A stretch of 64,000 nucleotides of DNA from Candidatus Tenderia electrophaga (GTDB lineage: Bacteria; Pseudomonadota; Gammaproteobacteria; Tenderiales; Tenderiaceae), in the NCBI GenBank assembly GCA_001447805.1, contig CP013099.1, positions 1,550,001 to 1,614,000 of the forward strand, in the 5' to 3' direction. A program made the translations under genes and the position numbers. A model generated the notes under the pieces. That model had not been told where the DNA came from. It saw only the letters and a program-made list of their open reading frames with translations, and searched no databases. Position 1 is the first letter of the stretch. Each line of letters starts with the position of its first letter. Positions 16,605 to 26,297 of the stretch are shown here, piece by piece.

Positions 16605-19600
16605 TGAAACTGATCGAGAGCGTCCTCGGCCATTCGCGCACGGTCATCGCCGCCCTGGTATTGTTGTTCATCGCCGGTAGTTATTCCTATATCTCCATCC
16701 CCAAAGAGGCCGAGCCCGACGTCGACATCCCCTTCATCATCGTCAGCGTGACCCTGGAAGGCGTCTCGCCCGAGGATGCCGAGCGCTTGATGATCCGGCC
16801 CCTGGAAGAAGCGCTGCGCTCCATCGACGGTCTGAAGCAGATGACCGCCTCGATCTTCGAGGGCGGCGGCAATGTGATCCTGGAATTCAGCGCCGGCTTC
16901 GATGCCGACGACGCCGTGCAGGACGTGCGTGAGGCGGTGGACCGCGCCCGGCCTGAACTGCCTGAGGCCACTGACGAGCCGGAGGTGACCGAGATCAACA
17001 CCAGTCTGTTTCCCGTATTGATTACCACCCTGTCCGGCGACGTGCCGGAACGCACCCTGGTGCGCCTGGCGCGGCAGCTGCGCGACGAGATCGAGGGCAT
17101 TCCCGCGGTGCTGGACGTGGCCATCTCCGGCGACCGCGAGGAGGTGGTGGAGGTCATCATCGACCCGCTGCTGGTGGAGAGCTACGGCCTGCAAGGCAGT
17201 GAGGTGGCGGCCTTGTTGTCGCGCTCCAACCGCCTGGTCGCCGCCGGTGATCTGGAGACCGAATCGGGGCGCTTCGCCGTCAAAGTCCCGGGGCTGTTCG
17301 AATCGGTGGAGGATATTCTCAACATGCCGGTCAAGGTAAGTGGCGATGCGGTGGTGCGCTTTCGCGACATTGCCGATGTGCGCCGCACCTTCAAGGACCC
17401 CAACGGCTTCGCCCGGGTCAACGGTTATCCCGCCGTGGCCTTGGAAATCAGCAAACGCACCGGTGAGAACGTCATCGACACGGTCGCGCAGGTGCGCCAG
17501 GTGGTCGACGAGATGAGCGCCAATTGGCCAGAGGCGGTTCGCATCGATTACAGCCAGGACCAGTCGGAATTCATCCAAATGATGTTGCATGATTTGGAAA
17601 ACCACGTGGTTACCGCCGTGGTGCTGGTGATGGTGGTGATCGTCGGCGTATTGGGTTTTCGTACCGCGTTTCTGGTCGGGGTGGCGGTGCCCGGGTCGTT
17701 TTTGTGTGCCATCCTGGTGCTGCATCTGTTCGGCATGACAGTGAACATGGTGGTGCTGTTTGCCCTGATCCTGTCGGTGGGTATGCTGGTAGACGGCGCC
17801 ATCATCGTCACCGAATACGCCGACCGTAAAATGGCCGAGGGCCTGGACCGGCGCGCTGCCTACATCGCCGCTTCAAAACGCATGGCCCTGCCCATAATCT
17901 CCGCCACGGTCACAACCTTGATGGCCTTCTTGCCCATGCTGTTCTGGCCGGGCATCGTGGGTGAATTCATGAAGTACTTTCCCATCACCCTGGTGGCCAC
18001 TATGACTGCCTCACTGGTAATGGCGCTGATCTTCATTCCCACCCTGGGCGCTTACATGGGCCGTCGCGGTGCCAATGGTCGTGGCGAACTGAAGCGCCTT
18101 GCCGTGGCCGAGCAGGGCGATTTGAGCCAGATAGACGGCTTCGGCGGTTGGTATCTGAAAGTGTTGCGCAGCGCCTTGCGTCATCCGGGCCAGGTGTTGC
18201 TGGTCACCGCGGCCTTGCTGGTGGGTATTTGGCATAGCTACGCCATGTACGGCAAAGGCCTGGAGTTTTTCCCCGATGTGGAGACAGACTTCGCCGCCAT
18301 CCTGGTTCATGCCCGCGGCAATCTGTCCATCTACCAAAAGGACGCATTGATGCGCGAGGTGGAACACCGTGTGCTGCAGTTGTCCGATGAATTCGACAGT
18401 GTCTATACCCGCACCGGCAGCGCCGGCGGACTGGGTTGGGAGGTGAGCGAGGATGTCATCGGTCAGATCTCCCTGCAGCTTGCGGACTGGGCAGAGCGGC
18501 GCCAAGCCAGCGAGATTCTGGCCGATATTCGAGAGCGCACCCAGGACCTGGCCGGGATACGGGTGGAGGCACGCCGCCAGGAGGCCGGCCCGCCGGTGGG
18601 TAAACCGGTGCAGGTGCAGCTGGCCGCGCGTGTCCCCGAGCTGCTGCCGGTGGCGGTGGAAAAGCTGCGCCGTTTTATGACCCAACTGGAGGGCTTGGAG
18701 GACGTGGAAGACGATCGACCGCTGCCGGGCATCGAATGGAAGCTGGCTGTGGATCGTTCCCAGGCCGCCAAGTTCGGCCTTGACGTCACCGCCGTGGGTG
18801 ACGCCATCAGGCTGGTCTCCAACGGCCTGGTGGTGGGCACCTACCGCCCCGACGACAGTGACGACGAATTGGATATCGTGGTGCGTTATCCCCACCACCA
18901 TCGCACCGTTAATGAACTGGACGACATCCGCGTAGCCACCGGCGCGGGGACGGTGCCCATCAGCAACTTTGTGCAACGCAGCGCCCAGCGCAATGTCGGC
19001 ACCATCAATCGTGCCGACGGTCGCCGGGTGATGGCCGTGCGCGCCGACGTGGCCCCCGGCGTGTTGGCCGACGACAAGATCCGCGAAATCCGCGCCTGGC
19101 TGCAGCAGGGGGCCGATTTGCCCGCCGGAGTGAGTTGGACCTTCAAGGGGCAGGAGGAAGAACAAAAGGCCGCGCAACAATTCCTGGTGCAGGCCTTCTT
19201 CGTGGCGATATTCCTGATGGCCATTGTCCTGGTGACCCAGTTCAACAGCTTCTTCAGCGCCTTTTTGGTGTTGTCGGCGATCATCGTATCCAGCATCGGT
19301 GCCGTGGCCGGTTTGCTGCTTACCGGTCAGGCCTTCGGCATCGTGGTCACCGGAGTGGGCATGATCGCCCTGGCGGGGGTGGTGGTGAACGATAACATCG
19401 TCTTGATCGATACTTACGACCAGCTCAAACAAAACGGTGCCGAGCGCACCGATGCCATCCTGCGCACCGGGGTATTGCGTCTGCGGCCGGTCATCCTCAC
19501 CACGGTCACCACGGTGCTTGGGCTGTTGCCCATGCTGCTGCGTCTGAATATCGATCTGATTAACCGCGACGTCGCCTATGCCGCGCCCATCACCGATTGG

Positions 19601-19747
19601 TGGGTGAGCCTGGCCACGGTGGTGGTGTTCGGCTTAATGTTTGCCACCGTGCTGACCCTGCTTATCACCCCATGCGCGCTGAAATTGCAGGCGGATTTTC
19701 ACGCGTGGCGGCAGGCGCGGCGTCATGGAGCGGCGGCGGAGCGCTGA
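16604..19747 (+). CDS. RND family efflux pump permease
   Basis: A 1047-residue inner-membrane proton-driven exporter with the usual twelve-helix plan: TM1 (~15-30), a large periplasmic loop, TM2-6 (~335-480), a second periplasmic loop and TM7-12 (~855-1030). TM4 contains the proton-relay aspartate region (GMLVDGAIIVTEY). It is closer to the AcrB/hydrophobe-exporting and uncharacterised COG0841 groups than to the heavy-metal CzcA group, but the substrate cannot be told from sequence. It follows its adaptor directly. The end reads into a short Arg-rich tail. Confidence 0.94.
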   Translation: MKLIESVLGHSRTVIAALVLLFIAGSYSYISIPKEAEPDVDIPFIIVSVTLEGVSPEDAERLMIRPLEEALRSIDGLKQMTASIFEGGGNVILEFSAGFDADDAVQDVREAVDRARPELPEATDEPEVTEINTSLFPVLITTLSGDVPERTLVRLARQLRDEIEGIPAVLDVAISGDREEVVEVIIDPLLVESYGLQGSEVAALLSRSNRLVAAGDLETESGRFAVKVPGLFESVEDILNMPVKVSGDAVVRFRDIADVRRTFKDPNGFARVNGYPAVALEISKRTGENVIDTVAQVRQVVDEMSANWPEAVRIDYSQDQSEFIQMMLHDLENHVVTAVVLVMVVIVGVLGFRTAFLVGVAVPGSFLCAILVLHLFGMTVNMVVLFALILSVGMLVDGAIIVTEYADRKMAEGLDRRAAYIAASKRMALPIISATVTTLMAFLPMLFWPGIVGEFMKYFPITLVATMTASLVMALIFIPTLGAYMGRRGANGRGELKRLAVAEQGDLSQIDGFGGWYLKVLRSALRHPGQVLLVTAALLVGIWHSYAMYGKGLEFFPDVETDFAAILVHARGNLSIYQKDALMREVEHRVLQLSDEFDSVYTRTGSAGGLGWEVSEDVIGQISLQLADWAERRQASEILADIRERTQDLAGIRVEARRQEAGPPVGKPVQVQLAARVPELLPVAVEKLRRFMTQLEGLEDVEDDRPLPGIEWKLAVDRSQAAKFGLDVTAVGDAIRLVSNGLVVGTYRPDDSDDELDIVVRYPHHHRTVNELDDIRVATGAGTVPISNFVQRSAQRNVGTINRADGRRVMAVRADVAPGVLADDKIREIRAWLQQGADLPAGVSWTFKGQEEEQKAAQQFLVQAFFVAIFLMAIVLVTQFNSFFSAFLVLSAIIVSSIGAVAGLLLTGQAFGIVVTGVGMIALAGVVVNDNIVLIDTYDQLKQNGAERTDAILRTGVLRLRPVILTTVTTVLGLLPMLLRLNIDLINRDVAYAAPITDWWVSLATVVVFGLMFATVLTLLITPCALKLQADFHAWRQARRHGAAAER

Positions 19748-19841
19748 CCCTCGCCTGATTCTGCATGGGCCATGCGGCGGCGGTCATTAATATTGAGAAT
19801 GAAACCGTGTGCAGACGCGATAATCGAGGTGATTTCAGATC

Positions 19842-20657
19842 ATGAAACGTCGGGCGTTAACGGGCCTGGTGGTTTTCTTGCTGCTGTTGACTGCAGTGCC
19901 GTTGCGGGCGACTGCTGAGGTCTCTTCGTCCCGGGACAAAACCGCGAGTGCCGGCGACGCCGACAGAACTATGGCGTGGCACGTTCAGGCCGGCGCCCTG
20001 GTATTGGCGTGGCCTGAATACGAAGGGGCTGACAAGTACGAGGTTAAGGCATTTCCCCTGATCGGCGCCGAGTACAAACGACGTTTCTTTATTAATTTTA
20101 TCAACGGTGCCGGTATGTACTTGCTGAACAGCGGCGCGCTGCAGCTCGGTACCGGCGTGGCGTATGCCTTCGGCCGCGATGAGGATGATTCCGCCCACCT
20201 GCGGGGCTTGGGGCATATCGACGGCGGCGCCTTGTTCAATCTTTTCGGAGAATACACTAGCGGCCCCTATTCGCTCGGCGCCAAGTATCTTAATCAAGTG
20301 TCGGGTGACGATACTGGCTACATGGTGGAGGTAGGCGCGGGCTACCACAGCAGGGTCCGCGGCGACCTTATCCTTAAGTATGGGATGCAGGCAACGTACG
20401 CCGATTCGGACTACATGGCGTCGTTCTTCGGTGTCAGCCAGGCGCAGTCCCTGGCGTCCGGCTTGGTTGGCTACTCTGCCGCGGCCGGCTTCAAAAGCGC
20501 GGCGCTGCAACTGCGCAGCATTTATTTGCTGTCGCCCAAATGGGCCATGCAGGGTCACATCAAGCTCGAACGCTTGCTGGGGGATGCGGCGGACAGTCCG
20601 GTAGTGCAAGACGAGCGCCAAGTCAGCCTTGTGCTGGGACTGGTCTATCACTTCTGA
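19842..20657 (+). CDS. MipA/OmpV family outer-membrane protein
   Basis: A 271-residue protein with a signal peptide (~residues 1-26, ending around ATAEV) and a mature part made of alternating beta-strands with a C-terminal aromatic (VYHF), as expected for an outer-membrane barrel. Features such as WPEYEGAD near the N-terminus and Y-rich strands match MipA/OmpV scaffolding or porin-like proteins. It follows the RND genes by 94 bases in the same direction and could be co-transcribed, but it is not a TolC-type channel. The terminator at 20839 ends this unit. Confidence 0.85.
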   Translation: MKRRALTGLVVFLLLLTAVPLRATAEVSSSRDKTASAGDADRTMAWHVQAGALVLAWPEYEGADKYEVKAFPLIGAEYKRRFFINFINGAGMYLLNSGALQLGTGVAYAFGRDEDDSAHLRGLGHIDGGALFNLFGEYTSGPYSLGAKYLNQVSGDDTGYMVEVGAGYHSRVRGDLILKYGMQATYADSDYMASFFGVSQAQSLASGLVGYSAAAGFKSAALQLRSIYLLSPKWAMQGHIKLERLLGDAADSPVVQDERQVSLVLGLVYHF

Positions 20658-20838
20658 GCCTGTTGCACCGAAGTGAATCACCCGGCCGCGCTATCAAGCG
20701 CCTTGCATTACGATGCCCCTGCGTTTTATTCGGGCCAGGGACGGGTCTGAAGACGTGCACCAAGCGGTCGATCAACAATACTCTCCTAGGGCGAGACGTG
20801 TTTGCGCGTGGGGTAGAGGGTGTCGATAGGCGGTGAGC

Positions 20839-20868
20839 CCGGGGCGCGTGCGCCCCGGTTTGATTTTT
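20839..20868 (+). terminator. Rho-independent terminator after the MipA/OmpV gene
   Basis: CCGGGGCGC and GCGCCCCGG form a perfect 9-bp GC stem around GT, followed by TTTGATTTTT on the plus strand. It sits 180 bases after the porin-like gene and just before the convergent spondin-domain gene. There is no matching T-run on the minus strand. Confidence 0.8.
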
Positions 20869-20900
20869 AGCGTGAATACGGCCAGCTAGGTTTGGCCGGG

Positions 20901-21569
20901 TCAGTCCCTCACACGTTCCACCACGATTTTGGCCACGGGATTGCGCCAATCCATCGTCGCGGCGACTAGATCGCCGATGCCGTGCACACCGCTGTGAATG
21001 TGCACAAAGCCCTCGCCGCTATCATTGGGTGAATAGCCTTCACCGCCCAGCCCTGCCACTGTTGAACTCAGTTCGTCATTGGTCTCGCTGCCGGCGTCAT
21101 AGGCATTGGCGAAGTAGGTGACGCTGTGCCTTCCGCGCGGCAGGGGCAGGTCCTTAATGGCGAAAAAGGCGTCATTGGTGGCGCCGAGCATGGCGGCGAC
21201 GCTGATTGAATTCGCGCCATGCTTGGCCTTGACCATGACGCTGGTGGACTGGCCTGGAAAGGTCATACCCATGGTGCTCACCTGGGCATCGCTGACCGCG
21301 TCCATGGACATAAGTTTGGCGGCCATGGGCTGGCCGTTGCCGGCTTCGGCCAACATGGCCAGTTCATCGCTGGGCGCCTGGCCGGCTGCGAAAAAGGCCA
21401 GGCCGTTGCGATGGACCGCGGCCATGGTCGGGGCGAAGGGTTGGCCGGGTGTGAGGTTGGTTACGCTCACTTTGTAGGTCTTGCCGGGGCCGGCGGCCTG
21501 GGCGGCGGGGGTGGCCAGCACCGCTGCGGACAGCAGGCATCCGATGAATATAGGGTGTGTCTTGCGCAT
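20901..21569 (-). CDS. Secreted spondin-domain protein
   Basis: A 222-residue exported protein starting at ATG (21569), with GGGAG about eight bases upstream. A signal peptide (~residues 1-25, AVLATPAAQAAG) is followed by a Spond_N-like domain beginning YKVSVTNLTPGQPF and PTMAAVHRNGLAFF. Bacterial Spond_N proteins are periplasmic or extracellular with unknown partners; eukaryotic ones take part in cell adhesion. It is monocistronic: the next upstream minus-strand gene ends at 21925, more than 350 bases away. Confidence 0.85.
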   Translation of the reverse strand: MRKTHPIFIGCLLSAAVLATPAAQAAGPGKTYKVSVTNLTPGQPFAPTMAAVHRNGLAFFAAGQAPSDELAMLAEAGNGQPMAAKLMSMDAVSDAQVSTMGMTFPGQSTSVMVKAKHGANSISVAAMLGATNDAFFAIKDLPLPRGRHSVTYFANAYDAGSETNDELSSTVAGLGGEGYSPNDSGEGFVHIHSGVHGIGDLVAATMDWRNPVAKIVVERVRD

Positions 21570-21924
21570 GTCAGTTCTCCCTTGAATGTGGTCGTTGATT
21601 AAGCTCTGGACGCGCTTAGGCGTCGGGAAAACTATGCAGGCAAAATGTCACGGAAGCATCACGGCGAGATTGTATTTACTACTGGCGCGGAAATAATGAA
21701 TACTCATCTGCCGAAACCGTTGGCCGCATGGGAGCGGCCATCGAGCGTACAGGGGCGTATTGACAGCATGTTTCGGAAAATGAATATTTTCTATTAGAGA
21801 CGTGTTAGTACGTTATGGGACAACAATGCGAACAGGGGAGCGGGGGCGGAGCAGGATCTCTGGGTGGCTTCACCTGATCCGGATAAGCGGCTGGACGCTG
21901 GATGAAGTTTGTATGATTACCGGG
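21570..21924. other. Intergenic region upstream of the spondin-domain gene
   Basis: About 355 bases without a gene. Two inverted repeats are visible: TGGCCGC/GCGGCCA (21721-21740, 7-bp stem, 6-base loop) and the AT-rich GAAAAT/ATTTTC (21776-21791, 4-base spacer). The first could be the end of the symporter transcript reading leftward, although no U-run follows; the second could be an operator. The promoter of the spondin gene should lie near 21580-21650 but has no clear consensus. Confidence 0.45.
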
Positions 21925-22047
21925 CTACCACAGCTGACGCTTGCGCCAGTCGCGCACCAACAGCACCAACAGCACGATGGGCGAAATGGCGGTAACGGTC
22001 AGGGCGATACTCACGAGCATACTTAGAAACTGTTCTGAGATGATCAT
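21925..22047 (-). CDS. 40-residue symporter-associated membrane peptide
   Basis: A short frame coupled to the symporter: its ATG (22047) overlaps the symporter stop as ATGA. The product is 40 residues: a short polar start (MIISEQFLSM), one hydrophobic helix of about 24 residues ending LLVLLV, and a basic tail (RDWRKRQLW). This plan matches the small accessory peptides found after some sodium:solute symporters. The coupling and the single positively terminated helix support a real gene, probably a partner that stabilises or assists the transporter. Function is inferred. Confidence 0.75.
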   Translation of the reverse strand: MIISEQFLSMLVSIALTVTAISPIVLLVLLVRDWRKRQLW

Positions 22048-23486
22048 TGTGTTTTCTCCGGATTGACCTCTTGCAGTGTCGACCAGTCAAAGTCTTGCGG
22101 CCACCACCAGGTACTCGCCAGCACGACGACCATGGATACCGCCGCGCCGATCAAGGCGGCCACATAAAAGCCAATCAGGAAATACGAGGCCAGGCCAACG
22201 GCGGTGCCCAATACCATGGCCAGGGTCGCGCCGGTGGTGTTGGTCTGGCGCCAGTACAGTCCCGCCACGATGGGCCAGATGGTGCTGGCGACAAAGGCGC
22301 CGGTGAAGTACAACAACTCGGCCAGGGTCCCCAGGCGCGGCAGGCAGATCAGCCAGGTCGACAGGCCCAGCAGTACAACGATGACCTTGGCCGCCTTGCG
22401 CAGCTCCTGATCACTGGCATCGGGGCGCAAGTGACCGCGATAAATGTCTTGAGTGATCAGGTCGGTGGTGGCCGCGAGCAGGGAGTCGAGACTGGAGGCG
22501 AGGGCGGAGAACACCACGATAAAGACCAATACCGCGCCGCCCACGCCCAGCAGCTTGGCCGCCACCATGGGGCCGATCATGTCGGCGGCCGGCACATTGA
22601 GATCCAGCGCCGGGGCGGATAAGGCGACAAAGCCGGCCACGATGGGGATGGGCATCCACATCACGCCGGCGGTGAGATAGGCGGGAAATCCCACCTCTTT
22701 ACGAAACGCGAAGGCGCGGCTCCACCACACGTTGGAGTGGAATATCTCGCCCACGCCGAACAATAGATTGTTGAACAGAAACATGATGGCGGCGGGCATT
22801 AACAGGTTGAGCAGCTCGGGACGTTCCTCGCGCACGGCGCTGTGGATGTCATCGAAGCCGACGTGTTGGATGGCCAGCCAGGCCAGTGCGACGATGCCGA
22901 CAAGTATCAAGATGGTCTGAATAAAGTCGGTGCCGATGACGGCACGCAGACCGCCGAGCAGGGTGTACGCGACGCAGATGACCAGGATGACCGTCATCCC
23001 GAATTGATAGGGAATGCCGGTCAGGGCGTTGATCAGTACCCCGCCGGCCATGCCCAGACTGATCAACCAACCCAGGCCGTAAAACAGGGAGATTACCAAA
23101 AATACGCGCCAGGCGGTCTTGCCGTAGCGCAGGCGGATAAAGTCACCGCTGGTATAGCCGTGAGGCAGCAGGCTGCGTATGCGTCGCGCCAGCGGCGCGA
23201 ACAGCATCAAACCAACCGAGCCCAGGGAATAGCCCACCATGCCCCAGATGCCCAGTTGCAGGGAGAGTTGCGGCGCCGCCATGGTGGTATTGCTGGTGAC
23301 CCAGGTGGCCATGGCGGTGGCCACGCCCAGGGCCATGCCGACATTACGACCGGCCAACATGAAGTCCTCCAACTCGGTGGCCTTGCGACCCCAATACCAA
23401 CCGAGTATGACCCACACGACGCTGAAGATGGCCAGGATCAGCCAGCCGATCTGCGGGTCCAGGATTGCGCTATTGACGGGGTCCAT
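22044..23486 (-). CDS. Sodium:solute symporter family transporter
   Basis: A 480-residue inner-membrane protein with about thirteen hydrophobic helices and SSS-family features: GWYWGRKATELEDFMLAGR after TM1 and the FSALASSLDSLLAATTDLI region in TM8-9, which corresponds to the sodium-site segment of the family. The substrate cannot be assigned; the sequence is somewhat like urea or organic-acid members. Start is ATG at 23486. It lies 37 bases after the FN3 protein and overlaps the 40-residue peptide, so three genes form one unit. Confidence 0.92.
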   Translation of the reverse strand: MDPVNSAILDPQIGWLILAIFSVVWVILGWYWGRKATELEDFMLAGRNVGMALGVATAMATWVTSNTTMAAPQLSLQLGIWGMVGYSLGSVGLMLFAPLARRIRSLLPHGYTSGDFIRLRYGKTAWRVFLVISLFYGLGWLISLGMAGGVLINALTGIPYQFGMTVILVICVAYTLLGGLRAVIGTDFIQTILILVGIVALAWLAIQHVGFDDIHSAVREERPELLNLLMPAAIMFLFNNLLFGVGEIFHSNVWWSRAFAFRKEVGFPAYLTAGVMWMPIPIVAGFVALSAPALDLNVPAADMIGPMVAAKLLGVGGAVLVFIVVFSALASSLDSLLAATTDLITQDIYRGHLRPDASDQELRKAAKVIVVLLGLSTWLICLPRLGTLAELLYFTGAFVASTIWPIVAGLYWRQTNTTGATLAMVLGTAVGLASYFLIGFYVAALIGAAVSMVVVLASTWWWPQDFDWSTLQEVNPEKTQ

Positions 23487-23523
23487 AATGTGCTCGATGA
23501 GTTAAGCGTGGCTTGATGAGAGG

Positions 23524-24036
23524 TCAGGCGTCGCGCTGTGCCTTGCGCGCGCCCTTGATGATGACGGTGACGGTCGCGCCGAAGACCACGGCGCCGGCGG
23601 CGAAAAAACTCAAGGCGCGGGATAACGGGTGATGGGCAACCGCGACACTGACCGGCGTGCTCCAGGGCGTGTTGCGACCGTCTACGGAGGCGCGCACCCG
23701 ATAATAGCGTGTGCCGTCGCGTTGACCGCTGATGACCCGTGCGAGATCGGGCCCTTGGTATAGGCGTCGTGCGCCTGAAAACGTTTGCTCGCTGGATTCT
23801 TGAAGCTCGAATTGTGGGACCGCTGAGCCCGTCTGGGTGGGCAATTTCCAGCTGACTTGGTAATAGCCCCCCGTGGCGACTTCGGTATTACTGCTTATTT
23901 CCGGGGCGGGCAGACCTTGGGCGTGGCTGAGCGGGGACTGGGCCCACAACACTATGGCGAGCATGAGCGGGATAATGCCTAAGCCCCATTGCCTGATCCT
24001 CAATCTGTTGGGATTGAACGTCTGCTCAAGTGTCAC
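23524..24036 (-). CDS. Exported FN3-like protein with a C-terminal membrane anchor
   Basis: A 170-residue protein starting at GTG (24036), supported by AAGGA seven bases upstream. A signal peptide or N-terminal anchor (~18-40, ending SHAQG) is followed by one fibronectin type III-like domain (~43-135; YYQVSWKLP, RYYRVRASVDG) and a second hydrophobic helix (~143-160) with a basic tail (KGARKAQRDA). The FN3 domain should therefore face the periplasm. It is first in the unit with the symporter, so a role in that transporter's assembly or substrate capture is possible. Confidence 0.82.
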   Translation of the reverse strand: MTLEQTFNPNRLRIRQWGLGIIPLMLAIVLWAQSPLSHAQGLPAPEISSNTEVATGGYYQVSWKLPTQTGSAVPQFELQESSEQTFSGARRLYQGPDLARVISGQRDGTRYYRVRASVDGRNTPWSTPVSVAVAHHPLSRALSFFAAGAVVFGATVTVIIKGARKAQRDA

Positions 24037-24332
24037 GGTGTTTTCCTTAAGGTGTCATTACAATCTCGGCGGAAGCGTTTGTCGACGCAGCGTTTCAGTG
24101 TCTCACCCATAATTTAACTGAGCCACACACCTATGGTAGTGAAAAATATATTATGTTTTTTTACCCTAACATTGGATGGTTCACATCACAAGAAGCGGGT
24201 CTGCGCTTACGCGCCTCGCCGGTCTTGCCCGTGGAGAAGCGTGCTTGGTGCCGAGGCTCAATCTCGATTAGCGCGGTGATGGGCCGGGCGGGCACAAGAA
24301 GCGGAAAGACACCAAGTATTGGCCCCTGGCGG
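24037..24332. other. Intergenic region upstream of the FN3-symporter unit
   Basis: About 300 bases between two minus-strand genes. The part nearest the FN3 gene is AT-rich (around 24140-24165) and is the likely promoter region; the rest is GC-rich without a supported frame. A 65-codon frame there is not convincing. Confidence 0.45.
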
Positions 24333-25937
24333 CTACGCGGCGGTCGCTAAGGGCAGTTCAATGAAGAATGTCGCGCCGCCTTCGGGACGGTTGTAGCAAC
24401 CGAGGTTACCGGCGTGACTATGAACAATATGGCGGCTGATGCTAAGCCCCAGCCCGGTGCTGGCCGTGGCGGTTCGTTTTGACGGAGTGGCTTGCCCGAA
24501 TTCGGTAAAGATGGTCTCCAACTTATCGTCGGGAACGCCCTCGCCGGCGTCCGACACCTCCAGACGCCAATAGTTATCCGTGATTTTGATTTGCACGTCC
24601 ACGTCGGTATTGGGTGGCGAATACTTGATGGCATTGGACAACAGGTTCACCACCGCCTGTTGGATGCGCATGCTGTCGATATTGAGTTGGATGTCACGCG
24701 TCGCTGCCGTGGGGCCCTGTAGGGTAATGTTGTAATCAGCCGCATAGGGATGAACGTCGTCTATGGCCTCGACAATGACCGGTAATACAGGCTGCATGAG
24801 CTTGTGAAACTCCATTTTGCCGGATTCGAGTTTTTTCAAATCGAGAATGTCGTTAATCAGCCAGTTCAAGCGCTTGCAGTTGCGTTCTGCGCTGCTTAAT
24901 AAATCCTCGCCTTGAGGACTGTCCTTTGCAATTACGCCGCTGTTGATCAAGCGGATCACGCCCAGAATAGTGGTCAAAGGCGTGCGCAGTTCGTGGGTCA
25001 TATTGGTAAAGAAACGGCTCTTGTCTTCGTTCGCCTGTTCGGCTATTCGTTTGGCGCGTCGGGTCGCCGCATTGGAGATAAGCAGGCTATACAGCAGTAC
25101 ACAGATTATGGTCGAGATACCCAGGCCCAATGCCCACACCCAGTTGAGTTTGCGCGCCTCTATGGCCCAGCCGCCGATCGGGGCGGCGGCCAGGAGCCAG
25201 GCGCCTTCCGGCAATGAGATGGGCATGATGTCGCTCTCGGCGGCCGCGAACAGCCCCGCCTCGCCGAAGAACACGGCCCCTTCGTGTCCCTTGGCGTCTT
25301 CCCCTTTGAGGGCAATTCGCAGTGAAGTGGTGGCCTCATTGATGCCGGTCTTATCGAGAAACATTTCCAGGTCCAAGACCACACTGGTCATACCCCAGTA
25401 AGTCTCCTTTTCGTCATCCAGAAATATGGGGATGCGACTGACCAACCCCCGGCCGCCTTGTACCAGTTTCACCGGGCCGGCGATCACCGCTTTGCGTGCG
25501 GCGATGGCATGGAGCACCGCGTCGCGCTGGCGGGCGTGCGCCAAATAATTCAGGCCTATGGCACTCTCATTGCCTTCCAAGGGATAGATATGGGAAATGA
25601 CATTGTCTTTCGCCAAGCCGATGTTTCGGATATAAGGCGCATGCTGGATAATACGTCGCGCCATGTCGGCAAACTCAGCTTGGGTAAGGTCTGGATTGGC
25701 GGAAACATAGACCAGTGCCCCCATGGTCAGATTCAGCGTGGTATTGACTTCATATTCGATATCGCCCCTCAGCGCACTGACGCGCTCGTGGACGCTTTCC
25801 TGCAGTTGCGCGCGGAGATTGGCGCGCTCGATGCGGACCAAATAGTTGACAAGTGCAGTACAGAAAAGAAATACGATGAGCACGACCCCCAAGGCAAACA
25901 GCCGTTGGCGCAGCGGGACTCGTATGCGATCCGGCAT
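24333..25937 (-). CDS. CHASE-domain membrane sensor histidine kinase
   Basis: A 534-residue kinase starting at ATG (25937). TM1 (~12-30) is followed by a periplasmic CHASE domain (~75-245; VYVSANPDLTQAEFADMAR and RNIGLAKDNVISHIYPLEG), then TM2 (~262-284), a HisKA domain with FTNMTHELRTPL (~H317) and a HATPase_c domain with DAGEGVPD and STGLGLS. CHASE domains sense small extracellular ligands. It has no receiver, and no response regulator gene is adjacent. It lies upstream of the FN3-symporter unit on the same strand and might regulate it, which is only an inference from position. Confidence 0.93.
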   Translation of the reverse strand: MPDRIRVPLRQRLFALGVVLIVFLFCTALVNYLVRIERANLRAQLQESVHERVSALRGDIEYEVNTTLNLTMGALVYVSANPDLTQAEFADMARRIIQHAPYIRNIGLAKDNVISHIYPLEGNESAIGLNYLAHARQRDAVLHAIAARKAVIAGPVKLVQGGRGLVSRIPIFLDDEKETYWGMTSVVLDLEMFLDKTGINEATTSLRIALKGEDAKGHEGAVFFGEAGLFAAAESDIMPISLPEGAWLLAAAPIGGWAIEARKLNWVWALGLGISTIICVLLYSLLISNAATRRAKRIAEQANEDKSRFFTNMTHELRTPLTTILGVIRLINSGVIAKDSPQGEDLLSSAERNCKRLNWLINDILDLKKLESGKMEFHKLMQPVLPVIVEAIDDVHPYAADYNITLQGPTAATRDIQLNIDSMRIQQAVVNLLSNAIKYSPPNTDVDVQIKITDNYWRLEVSDAGEGVPDDKLETIFTEFGQATPSKRTATASTGLGLSISRHIVHSHAGNLGCYNRPEGGATFFIELPLATAA

Positions 25938-26297
25938 GTTATCGGTTGTCCTTAAGGCGCACGCGTTGTGTCATGAGCCTGATCAATTGGGTCGTGGGTC
26001 ATTGTAAACGTGAGGCGGCCGTGCGGGCGATTCCCGCAAATAAATTCACGCCTGTTGCTCAATAGTGCCAGACTGGGCCGCCTGTTAAACCACAAAAATA
26101 CACATGTAATGGTCGCGCCGGTTGGTCTGTTCGCCGGGTGCAGGACTGTGACGCGACAGCGGGAATTTTTTGTTAGAGTGGTATTCGCTCCATGCGCTTG
26201 CTTGAGATAACAGACCGAGGGGGTGTGCTTTTCGGGACGCCCAACTGCAATCCGGCCTGCGTTTATTATTTCTCCCGGCATATCGGCATTTATAATT
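25938..26297. other. Divergent intergenic region
   Basis: About 360 bases between the CHASE kinase (minus) and the amidoligase (plus), so it should contain both promoters. TGCGGG/CCCGCA (26022-26038, 5-base loop) is a small perfect inverted repeat that could be an operator or a leader hairpin. A GTG-started extension of the amidoligase (26223) and a minus-strand frame over this region lack support. Confidence 0.45.

Noticed and set aside
18011-19432. 473-codon minus-strand frame opposite the RND pump
   Set aside because: It mirrors the pump gene, with shadow composition and no domains.
22842-23516. 224-codon plus-strand frame opposite the symporter
   Set aside because: Antisense shadow; the symporter on the other strand has clear helices and family motifs.
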